From contig JAZSGI010000131.1 of NCBI GenBank assembly GCA_045532655.1, forward strand, positions 1 to 21,634: a stretch of 21,634 bases of DNA, in the 5' to 3' direction. Positions 1 through 7,501 of this stretch are shown here, piece after piece. The notes under the pieces were generated by a model. That model was not told the origin of the DNA. It worked only from the letters and a program-made list of their open reading frames with translations, and did no database searches. The translations under genes were made by a program, and so were the position numbers. Within the stretch, counting starts at the first letter, position 1; each line of letters begins with the position of its first letter. Origin of the DNA: JAVBQJ01 sp045532655 (lineage in GTDB: Bacteria > Verrucomicrobiota > Lentisphaeria > Victivallales > Victivallaceae).

Positions 1-81
1 CGCTTCGATCTGACAAAGGGAGCGTTTTCGGCTGTTACCTTACAGGTAGCAACCTCAAACTACCCTTTGCAGCTCTTTGCG

Positions 82-103
82 AATGGCATCTTTGCCATTT
101 TTT
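82..103 (+). terminator. Hairpin with T-run, candidate intrinsic terminator or leader hairpin
   Basis: A 7-bp perfect stem (AATGGCA / TGCCATT) with a TCTT loop runs directly into a T-run. This is the form of a Rho-independent terminator on the plus strand. It lies 40 bases before the URO-D gene, so it either ends a transcript from outside the window or acts in the leader of the URO-D gene. The stem is AT-rich and only moderately strong. Confidence 0.45.
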
Positions 104-142
104 GAATGACTTTTGAAATGACCTCTTCAGATAGGAGAAAAT

Positions 143-1186
143 ATGCAGCACTCTCGTGAAGTTGTTTGCCGTACTTTGGAATTTGATCATCCCGACCGGA
201 TTCCCGTGGAATTATGGTGTCTGCCGTGGTTTGCAGAACAATATCCTGCGGAATGTGCAGCTATAAAGAAAGATTTTCCCAATGATATAATCTGGGCGGA
301 ATGGTCGCAGTTTCCCGGTAAACGTGTTTCCGGGGATCCATATTTCTCTCCGCAATTCATTGATGAATGGGGATGCGTATTCGAGAATATCCTCCCCGGA
401 GTCATCGGTGAAGTTAAAAAACCCCTTATGAAAAATGCCGGCGAACTGGATGTGATACAGCCACCGTGGGAAATGATACCGGCAGGAGATGCCGCAGCCG
501 GTGCAATAGAGGATGTAAACCGTTTTTGCAGGGCGCAGGACCGCTTTGTTCTTGCTCCGGCAGTACCGCGCCTGTGGGAACGCTATCAGTTCCTGCGCGG
601 CACGGAAGAGGCCATGATGGATACCATCCTCGAAGAAGATGCTTTCAGGGCGGCTCTGGACAGAATACACGAATATTATTGTGCCGAGCTGGAATTCTGG
701 GGCAGGACAGAGGTCGATGCTTTGCAATTCATGGACGATTGGGGTTCACAACAGGCACTGCTTATAAATCCTGAACTCTGGCGCAGGATCATCAAACCGT
801 ATTACGCCGATTACAGGGAGATAGCAAGAAAACACAACAAGTACCTCTTTATGCACTCCGACGGCTGTATTTCATCCATTTATCCCGATCTGGTGGAACT
901 TGGTATCGATGCTGTCAACTCACAGCTTGCATGTATGGATCTTGATGAACTTGCCGCCTGTGCCAAAGGTAAGCTGACATTCCGCGGCGAAATCGACCGC
1001 CAGCATATCCTGACCGCAGAAGATCCGGAGGCAGGACGTGCCGAAGTGCGCCGCATTGCCGAAAAACTTTATTCTCCGGCAGGGGGGATAATCTGCAACT
1101 TTGAACTTGGTGTCGGGGCAAATCCCGCCACGTGCCGGGCTGTTTGTGAAGAGTGGCACAGGATCAGCAGTCAGTATCGAAACTGA
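143..1186 (+). CDS. Uroporphyrinogen decarboxylase (URO-D) superfamily protein, methyltransferase-like
   Basis: This 347-residue protein has no signal peptide and is probably cytosolic. It resembles the URO-D superfamily, which includes HemE and the corrinoid-linked methyltransferases of the MtaA/MtbA type. Recognisable family stretches are the D198-D199-W-G-S segment followed by INPELWRRIIKPYY near 208-221, the HSDG segment at 238-241 before a helix ending in ELGIDAVNS, and FRGEID near 280-285. H238, C242 and C318 could be metal ligands, but the H-x-C pattern of MtaA is not present, so methyltransferase activity is not established. Start: ATG at 143 has AGGAG five bases upstream. HemE is unlikely because there is no haem gene context and the N-terminus differs. 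Its 3' end overlaps the convergent oxidoreductase gene by 23 bases. A role in handling methyl groups or modified sugars with the neighbouring operon is inference only. Confidence 0.8.
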   Translation: MQHSREVVCRTLEFDHPDRIPVELWCLPWFAEQYPAECAAIKKDFPNDIIWAEWSQFPGKRVSGDPYFSPQFIDEWGCVFENILPGVIGEVKKPLMKNAGELDVIQPPWEMIPAGDAAAGAIEDVNRFCRAQDRFVLAPAVPRLWERYQFLRGTEEAMMDTILEEDAFRAALDRIHEYYCAELEFWGRTEVDALQFMDDWGSQQALLINPELWRRIIKPYYADYREIARKHNKYLFMHSDGCISSIYPDLVELGIDAVNSQLACMDLDELAACAKGKLTFRGEIDRQHILTAEDPEAGRAEVRRIAEKLYSPAGGIICNFELGVGANPATCRAVCEEWHRISSQYRN

Positions 1187-2942
1187 ATACCCGCATCACT
1201 TCCCTGTCCCCGCCAAGCAAAGTCAGGCGCAGGGATTTTGTTGATAATTCAGCTGAATACTGTTTAAGCTGCTGCCAGTTGTTATCTTCCTGTACAAATA
1301 TCTGCCACTTGCCATTATTGTCAAGGTATTCGATCCTGTACTGCCGTACAAGGGTATCGGGCACTGCCTGCGGAGCGGCATTTTTCCGTCGCACAGCAAC
1401 TGTGCTGAAATCTTTTCTGTTGAGATCACTGTCCAGTACCAGACGCACTTTGCGTATTTCCACCGGTTTTTCCCAGGTGAGTGTGACACTGTCGCCGGCT
1501 CTGCCGCTCCAGCAGTGACCATTACCCTGCCATTCCCTGTCCCAGCCGTCCCGCAGGGGTTCCGGATTGCTGCCGTTGGATGATTCCAGCGATGCCGTCA
1601 CGGTCTGTGCCGGTACATTCCGGAGTATCCCCGGCAGGAAACAGTTATTTGTAAGGAGTCGCTGCTGCAGAATTCCGATATATTTTTCGCCGGTTTCACG
1701 TGGTGTTATGCCCTTTTCAGCGGCAACAGCTGCGGCTGTTCCCACAGCCTCGCCGATGGCGGCACAAGTTGCCATGACCCTTGTTGCCGAAAGAGCCCCG
1801 TGGGAAACACTGATATTGCGTCCGGCAAAAAAGAGGTTGCTGACATTTACCGAGTAAAGGCACCTGTAGGGTATACCGAATGGCGACGGAGCTTTGTAAT
1901 GTCTTGTAGGTTCACCGGAGAAATCAAAGCCCTGCGGCGGATGATCGTCCATGGACCAGCCGCCGTAAGCCACAGTATCGTAAAAACGGCCGCCTGCAGC
2001 AACATCGTTTGCTGTCATGATATAATCCCCCACCATACGTCTGCTTTCCCGTTTGCCGGGAATGAATCCCATCCAGTCAAGTTCCCAGTTTGCCCATAAT
2101 TCACGGTCGGGAGAATAATTCTTAAGATAATCCCATAAACCGAATGCAATGCGCAGCAGCCGTTCACGGTGTTCATCAACATCTCTTATGGTGTTTCCGG
2201 TGCCGCCGATTTCAATGTACCAGAAATTCTGGTAGTCGTTGAGTCCGTAATCACGGCAGGGCGGCAGATCAGCAGGAACACGGTATTTTTCCGCCCATTC
2301 CGGCGGGGTGAATTTCATCGGGGCATCTGCTTCCCGTATCTGCAGCAGGCAGCTGTTGCCCATGGTGTATCTGTCGGAAGTTTCCGGGCCGAAACTTTCG
2401 TTGAATTCCTTGCGGCTTTCCCTGCCGTAACGGAAGAGAGCCGGAGTCAGGGCACCGAGGATACTGTCGCCGGAACAATCAGCAAAGTAATCTGCCGAAA
2501 CTTTGTAAAAGGTTTGCGAAATGCTCTGCCAGCCTTTGACACATGCTATACGGTCACCATCCATTTCCGCATCAAGACAGCTGGTATTCAAAAGCAGTGT
2601 CAGATTTGACTGGTATTGTGCCTTGCCGTAAAGTATACTGTCCCATATGGAAATATTGTTTTGCGGGTTGCGGTAAGCATGTTCAAGCATTATTTCTTCA
2701 AGGATACCTGTTTCACGGCAATTATCGCCCCATGCTCCACGAATCCACATGCGTACTTCGCCGGAGGCATTTCCTCCCAGTACGGGCCTGTCATGCATCA
2801 GTACAGTTTTTATTCCCTGTCTGGCTGCGGCAATGGCGGCACAGAGACCTGCCATACCACCGCCGACAACACACAGCTGAGTATTCAATTCGACGGTCCG
2901 TAGAGTGGAGTCAAATCCGGGAGTTGTTTCTTTTTTGTCCAT
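1164..2942 (-). CDS. FAD-dependent oxidoreductase with discoidin-like C-terminal tail
   Basis: This 592-residue protein belongs to the FAD_oxidored (PF12831-like) group. The dinucleotide-binding motif VVGGGMAG lies at 25-32, followed by a GG-N-ASGE-R segment near 57-64. A second FAD-contact block, NLFFAGRNISVSHGALSATRV, lies in the 370-395 region. Residues after about 450 (KVRLVLDSDLN, RIEYLDNNGKWQ, SLRLTLLGG) look like a beta-sandwich of the F5/8 type C family, unusual for a protein without a signal peptide. The substrate is unknown; relatives are found in polysaccharide-degradation loci. It is last in the five-gene minus-strand operon, starting 5 bases after the phosphoesterase stop, with a weak GGA ribosome-binding site about 10 bases upstream. 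Its 3' end overlaps the convergent URO-D gene, with no terminator visible. Confidence 0.85.
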   Translation of the reverse strand: MDKKETTPGFDSTLRTVELNTQLCVVGGGMAGLCAAIAAARQGIKTVLMHDRPVLGGNASGEVRMWIRGAWGDNCRETGILEEIMLEHAYRNPQNNISIWDSILYGKAQYQSNLTLLLNTSCLDAEMDGDRIACVKGWQSISQTFYKVSADYFADCSGDSILGALTPALFRYGRESRKEFNESFGPETSDRYTMGNSCLLQIREADAPMKFTPPEWAEKYRVPADLPPCRDYGLNDYQNFWYIEIGGTGNTIRDVDEHRERLLRIAFGLWDYLKNYSPDRELWANWELDWMGFIPGKRESRRMVGDYIMTANDVAAGGRFYDTVAYGGWSMDDHPPQGFDFSGEPTRHYKAPSPFGIPYRCLYSVNVSNLFFAGRNISVSHGALSATRVMATCAAIGEAVGTAAAVAAEKGITPRETGEKYIGILQQRLLTNNCFLPGILRNVPAQTVTASLESSNGSNPEPLRDGWDREWQGNGHCWSGRAGDSVTLTWEKPVEIRKVRLVLDSDLNRKDFSTVAVRRKNAAPQAVPDTLVRQYRIEYLDNNGKWQIFVQEDNNWQQLKQYSAELSTKSLRLTLLGGDREVMRVFSFDTDC

Positions 2943-2947
2943 TATCT

Positions 2948-5203
2948 TTATTCCAAAACCATAATTTTTCCAGCCATATCTGCAAAATAATATGCTCCAT
3001 TATTGCCCCTGACCCCTTTTGCAGTTACCGGTGCACCGGTAAAGTATTTACCGTTTTCATTGCCGGTGGCAGCATCAAGTTGATAAAACATCCCGTCATT
3101 TGCCCCGAACAAACAAGTGTCCCCGGTGATTTCCGGAGTACTTTCAACAGAAAGAGAGGTCTTTCTGGCATAATATACAGTGTCAATCAAAGCATTGCCA
3201 ACGTTATATTGCCAAATCGTTGACAAATCATTCCTGTTTACTGCCATGATTCCTTTGAACGCAGTTCCGAAGATCAGCATATCGCCGTATACAACGGGAA
3301 CAGAGGCACTCTTAAGACCGCCGATATATTTTTTGGCAATGACTTCTCCTGTCAGAGCATTGAGTTTCAGCAAGTCATTTTCGCCCTTTACATAGACTGT
3401 ATCGCCATCCGCACACACACTGCCTGCCATAAAAAGCAGTTTGTGGTGCCACTTTATTTCCCCTGTCTGGATATCGTGGGCATAAAGACCGTTCACCTGG
3501 GAAATCACATAGATCATACCGTTGCTGCATGTGAGTTTATCCTTTGACGGGGTGCGTTCCTCCCATTTATCATTTGTCCAGATAGTGGAACCGCTGGCGG
3601 CATCTATGCCACGCAGGATCCTGCCGTATCCGCCGATGACAATACCGTCGGCAACAGTTACGGCGGCAGTGGTGGGATTCAGATGGGCGGTGTCCACAGG
3701 ATTGAACCACAACAGTGAACCGTCTGCTTTGGCGGTTGCGCCGATATTGCCCCGGGCATCTGTCCAGTAAACAGCTTCGCTGTCCTGAGCGATATTGTTG
3801 CGGATGGAGTAGCCGGTGTTGCAGAACCACAGGATCTCCCCGGTAGCGGCACTGATCGCATAAATACCGCCGTTGAGGGCGTTGGTATCATCAACAACAG
3901 CGGCATAAAGGGTATCGCCGTCGGCAATAAGATCGGCAATGGCAGTTTCCTGCGGGAGTACGGTGAGCATACGGAGGCCGGAAGAAATAACATCGGCAGA
4001 AAATTCTGCGCCGCTGTTTGTCACAGCAGTTACAGAAACAGCTTCTTTGCCCTCCGGTATGGCATTGCCCCATGAAAGGGTGTTTGCCTGAAAGAGTTCT
4101 GCTGTTTCGCCGTCGGAATATGTCACGGTAACGGATTTGACTTCATCGCCGGAATTGTAAACTGTTGCCCATACAGTTCTGCCGTCGCTGCCAGCCTGCA
4201 GAAGTTCATCAAGTTTGCTGTAATGGGCGGTGCTGAAAGATGGTGCATCGGAGGGGATGGTCACATGACGGAAACCGGGAGCATGGAAACCGACACCGGC
4301 GAAGGTGGTTGTAGTAGTGGCATAAGCACTTCTGCCGGAGGGATAGTGCATAACTATATTCATGTGTTTGTGACCGTAAAGTATGGCACGGAAATTATAA
4401 TCATCCAGCATGATATCGCCGGAATTGGAATAGACCCTGTCGCCCACCAGGTCGGGAATATCGTGCGCCATCAGTACTTTGGGCTGTTCTGCGGGGTATA
4501 TTTCCAGCAGTTTTTTCAACCAGTCGCCGTATTCTTTCATGCTGTAGGGCAGCGGTACACCCCAGCTGTTATACATGGGGGCGGTGATGAAAAGGATACC
4601 GTTCACCTCAAAGGTATAATACCAGGGGGCTATGAGTTCGGTAAAACAATCAGCTTCACCGGGGTTGCGTTTGATAATATCATGATTGCCGATGACATAG
4701 TGAACAGGACGGCAGAAAGTATCAAGGGAAATGTTGTCCCGGTGCGCCTGCATACCGTTTCTGCCGTTGATATCTCCGGAATTGAAGACGAAATCGATCT
4801 CCGGATGATCGGCAATATATTCCTCCAGTTCGCTGAAATAAGAGGTGTCAGTGGTTTCCGAGTCGCCGATAACTACAATATCAACTGCTTCCCCTTTGTT
4901 GGAGGGTACGCTGAAAAGCTCAAAATCGTATGTGCTGCATGCCGGGTCGAGAAGGTAATAGAAATCTTCCGTAAAAAGCCCGTCGGGACGGTGGACATAA
5001 ATAGTTTCAGCCTTGGGGTGGAGATCAATGGTATAATTGCCATTGGCGTCACTGCCGGCAAAGGAGTAACCGTCACTGACCATTATCCCGTTGACGGGTG
5101 TGCCGTTGTCAGCATTGGTTATTGTGCCGGAAACAGTCCTGGCAGAAAGCGACACTGTGCAGAAAAGAGTACTTAAAAGTGCTGTAGAGAGTTTTTTATT
5201 CAT
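2948..5203 (-). CDS. Exported metallophosphoesterase fused to PQQ-like beta-propeller
   Basis: This 751-residue protein has a Sec-type signal peptide (about 1-21). It then has a small carboxypeptidase-regulatory or MetallophosN-like beta domain (TVSGTITNADNGTPV, 23-37; to about 95). A calcineurin-type phosphoesterase domain follows (about 105-300), and PQQ-repeat propeller blades fill about 430-751 (repeats of the form GxIYAIxxxTGxxxW). Metal motifs seen are GD at 143-144, GNHD at 172-175, H247 and GHKH at 277-280. The first motif is D114-S-E116, where D-x-H or D-x-Q is usual. The start at 5203 was chosen over 5224 and 5209 because AAAGGA lies 6 bases before it and the signal peptide begins there. 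It follows the preceding DUF4838 stop by 2 bases, so translational coupling is likely. The substrate is unknown; a phosphorylated glycan or cell-surface phosphoester is a guess. Confidence 0.85.
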   Translation of the reverse strand: MNKKLSTALLSTLFCTVSLSARTVSGTITNADNGTPVNGIMVSDGYSFAGSDANGNYTIDLHPKAETIYVHRPDGLFTEDFYYLLDPACSTYDFELFSVPSNKGEAVDIVVIGDSETTDTSYFSELEEYIADHPEIDFVFNSGDINGRNGMQAHRDNISLDTFCRPVHYVIGNHDIIKRNPGEADCFTELIAPWYYTFEVNGILFITAPMYNSWGVPLPYSMKEYGDWLKKLLEIYPAEQPKVLMAHDIPDLVGDRVYSNSGDIMLDDYNFRAILYGHKHMNIVMHYPSGRSAYATTTTTFAGVGFHAPGFRHVTIPSDAPSFSTAHYSKLDELLQAGSDGRTVWATVYNSGDEVKSVTVTYSDGETAELFQANTLSWGNAIPEGKEAVSVTAVTNSGAEFSADVISSGLRMLTVLPQETAIADLIADGDTLYAAVVDDTNALNGGIYAISAATGEILWFCNTGYSIRNNIAQDSEAVYWTDARGNIGATAKADGSLLWFNPVDTAHLNPTTAAVTVADGIVIGGYGRILRGIDAASGSTIWTNDKWEERTPSKDKLTCSNGMIYVISQVNGLYAHDIQTGEIKWHHKLLFMAGSVCADGDTVYVKGENDLLKLNALTGEVIAKKYIGGLKSASVPVVYGDMLIFGTAFKGIMAVNRNDLSTIWQYNVGNALIDTVYYARKTSLSVESTPEITGDTCLFGANDGMFYQLDAATGNENGKYFTGAPVTAKGVRGNNGAYYFADMAGKIMVLE

Positions 5204-5205
5204 AA

Positions 5206-7497
5206 TCATTCCTTTACTAACCATATTCTGCCCAGAAGAAGTTCCGGAACAGTTGTATTGGCGGTTCCTTCAAAGTATATCTGACGGTCTCTTGTAAAAT
5301 CATTTTTCCCGATATGAACAAGAGTGTATCCCTGATTGTTCAACCATGCAGAATCTATTTCCACGGCGGTCTTTACAGTAAAATTTGTTCCGTAGGTATA
5401 AAAACCGGTGATGGCAGCTGTACCTGCGGGAGCTGTTACATCCTGCGGCAGTCTGAGTTCGGCATAGATATCTGCCGGTTCTGAATTGCATGCGCTCAGA
5501 TCCACCCGCAGTGCCCAGTTGTGGTTGCCCATATGCATCCGGTAAGATTCTTTGTTGTGTGCCAGGAAGTCTGCTGCGGGTTCTGCATTTACAGGAGTAT
5601 AAAAAGACGGTTCCAGTACTGTCAATCTTTCCACCGGCACGTCCTGCAGTTCCACCGGGATATCTTCCACCGGGAAGGGTTCCGCAGTTCTGCGTGCCAT
5701 GGCAGAGATCCCATTGGCAAGATTTACACCTTCCTGCACATAAAAATCTTTATAACCCTTTGTTTTGGGTATTGCTGCCAATTCTGCAAAGGTCTTTTCA
5801 CGGAGGGCAGCCAAATCTTTTGTACCTGTACTGTTCACAAGAGTGCGGAGAGGGGTGTTGCCGACACGTGCGATGACTGTCCAATTATGTGAGATCCGTA
5901 TCCAGCTGACTCTTACGGCGGCGGCAGGATCGCCGGCTGCAGCGGCTTCTGCCTGCCGCAGAAGTTGAGAACCCTTTTCCAGAAGTTCTTCCGGCAGCCA
6001 GCGGGCGGTATCCATTTCATAGCAGTCAAGGATATGCCCCTCTGCCGCAGCAAGAGCATCCTCGTAAAGGCGGAGATATTCTTTCATGAAAGGTGCCGCA
6101 CTGCCGTAGAAACCATTCATAAACTCATCAATGAGTTTTTCCCTGTCTGCGTCCGGATCCCACAACAGCGAAGAGATGAGATATGAACGCAGTTCCGGGA
6201 AAAAGCCGAAACTTCCGGCATCTGTACTGTCCTGACTGTAGATGTTGTTTATGCCGCAATCCGCAAAGAAACGCATATTCGGACCATAACTGCGGAAGTT
6301 GGGATGGATAAGTCCGAAACGGGTGAAATTGGTTATATAATGCCAGATCGCCAGATTGTCACTGACCTGATCCCAGCCGGAAATGATTGCGGCAAATCTG
6401 CTGTTGCTGCCTTCAAAAAAGGGCAGTCTTGAATCAGCTTCGATCAGACATATCCTGATACGGATATTGTCACGGGGAATGACTGTCAGGGGCGGTGCAA
6501 GAGTATACTGATAAGCAAAGGTTTCCACCTGGATACCGGGAAATTCCTCTGCCAGAGCCTCTGCCACGTCATTCAGGAACCACAGCCAGAGATCTGTCTG
6601 ACTGCCGAGTTCGTCAGCTTTGGCGGTACATTCAGGACACATACAGAAATTCTGATTGTCGTTTTGAGTGATGGAAATATATTCCGCAGCGGGCATCTTC
6701 CACTTTAACAGGCTGACGGCGTTGTGGATGACGATCTTCCGCACTTCGGGATTGGTCAGACATGCCTGCCCTTCCATACCGCTTATGCGTCTGCCGTCAC
6801 GGAAGGAAAAGAGTTCATGGCGGTCACCGGGGATGATGAAATCTCCGGTGAACCAATCTTTGTGGGTATTGTAAAAGGATTGATCCGGCAGCAGCCGGAA
6901 CATGGTGTGAGTGTTGGCAGAGAGCCATTTGGCATTTTCGCTTCCGCCGAATTTATCATTCACTCCTGTCCCGTTGACCCGTCTGCGGGCGGCATGGGCG
7001 GGGTTGTTGAAGAATACCGGTGACACGGGGGTGCGTACAGCAAAGGGAGGAGCGTAACGGAAATCCATGGCGGGGATTTCCAGTGCGCTGTGCTGCGGGA
7101 CGACTTCCGCATCAGGAGAGAGCCAGCGGATCCCGGCAATTTTTTCCAGAAATGTATAAACGGCATAAAGAGTACCTCTTGAACCTTCTCCGGCAAGGTA
7201 AATATTACCTTCGTCATCTGTACGGATGATTATCCCGTCAGGCAGGAGGCTTTCACTTGCGACACCGTCAGGCAGGGAGAGATGAATATTGCATTTGCCT
7301 CTGGTATTACAGCTTGCTATATCCAGTTCAAGTCCGGCAGTTTTGCGCAGATAATCCTGCAGTTCCTCCGCCGCAGTCACCTCTGCCGCAGTTGGGTTCT
7401 CCGGCAGGATGATCGCATAATCATTTGTCAGTGTAAACGCCATAACATTCATTGCTGCAAATAATAATCCTGAAAAGCAAATAAAATTTCTGATCAT
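5206..7497 (-). CDS. DUF4838 domain protein, secreted (paralogue A)
   Basis: This 763-residue protein has a signal peptide (about 1-20, ending VMA). Residues 22-145 resemble the N-terminal domain seen before alpha-glucuronidase-like and GH20-like barrels (ENP-AAE-TAAEELQDYL; RGTLYAVYTFLEKIAGIRWLSPD at 107-129, shown in family form). The DUF4838 region follows, with the diagnostic QNDNQNFCMCPEC at 278-290, then FGFFPELRSYL and the helical part typical of the family. A C-terminal beta-rich region (about 640-763) may bind carbohydrate. DUF4838 is thought to be a glycoside-hydrolase-like family, but its activity is not established. The gene starts 4 bases after the stop of its tandem paralogue, with only a weak GAGAG ribosome-binding site, so it is probably translated by coupling. 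The paralogue downstream of the prepilin-like gene has the same architecture throughout. Confidence 0.85.
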   Translation of the reverse strand: MIRNFICFSGLLFAAMNVMAFTLTNDYAIILPENPTAAEVTAAEELQDYLRKTAGLELDIASCNTRGKCNIHLSLPDGVASESLLPDGIIIRTDDEGNIYLAGEGSRGTLYAVYTFLEKIAGIRWLSPDAEVVPQHSALEIPAMDFRYAPPFAVRTPVSPVFFNNPAHAARRRVNGTGVNDKFGGSENAKWLSANTHTMFRLLPDQSFYNTHKDWFTGDFIIPGDRHELFSFRDGRRISGMEGQACLTNPEVRKIVIHNAVSLLKWKMPAAEYISITQNDNQNFCMCPECTAKADELGSQTDLWLWFLNDVAEALAEEFPGIQVETFAYQYTLAPPLTVIPRDNIRIRICLIEADSRLPFFEGSNSRFAAIISGWDQVSDNLAIWHYITNFTRFGLIHPNFRSYGPNMRFFADCGINNIYSQDSTDAGSFGFFPELRSYLISSLLWDPDADREKLIDEFMNGFYGSAAPFMKEYLRLYEDALAAAEGHILDCYEMDTARWLPEELLEKGSQLLRQAEAAAAGDPAAAVRVSWIRISHNWTVIARVGNTPLRTLVNSTGTKDLAALREKTFAELAAIPKTKGYKDFYVQEGVNLANGISAMARRTAEPFPVEDIPVELQDVPVERLTVLEPSFYTPVNAEPAADFLAHNKESYRMHMGNHNWALRVDLSACNSEPADIYAELRLPQDVTAPAGTAAITGFYTYGTNFTVKTAVEIDSAWLNNQGYTLVHIGKNDFTRDRQIYFEGTANTTVPELLLGRIWLVKE

Positions 7498-7501
7498 TTT
7501 T

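Noticed and set aside
143..1186. hemE (haem biosynthesis)
   Set aside because: Only superfamily-level similarity is seen; the N-terminal HemE active-site region is absent and there are no haem genes nearby.
4223..5176. 317-codon open frame on the plus strand
   Set aside because: It is antisense to the metallophosphoesterase gene, has no recognisable domain and its Gly/Ile/Val-rich composition mirrors the real gene.
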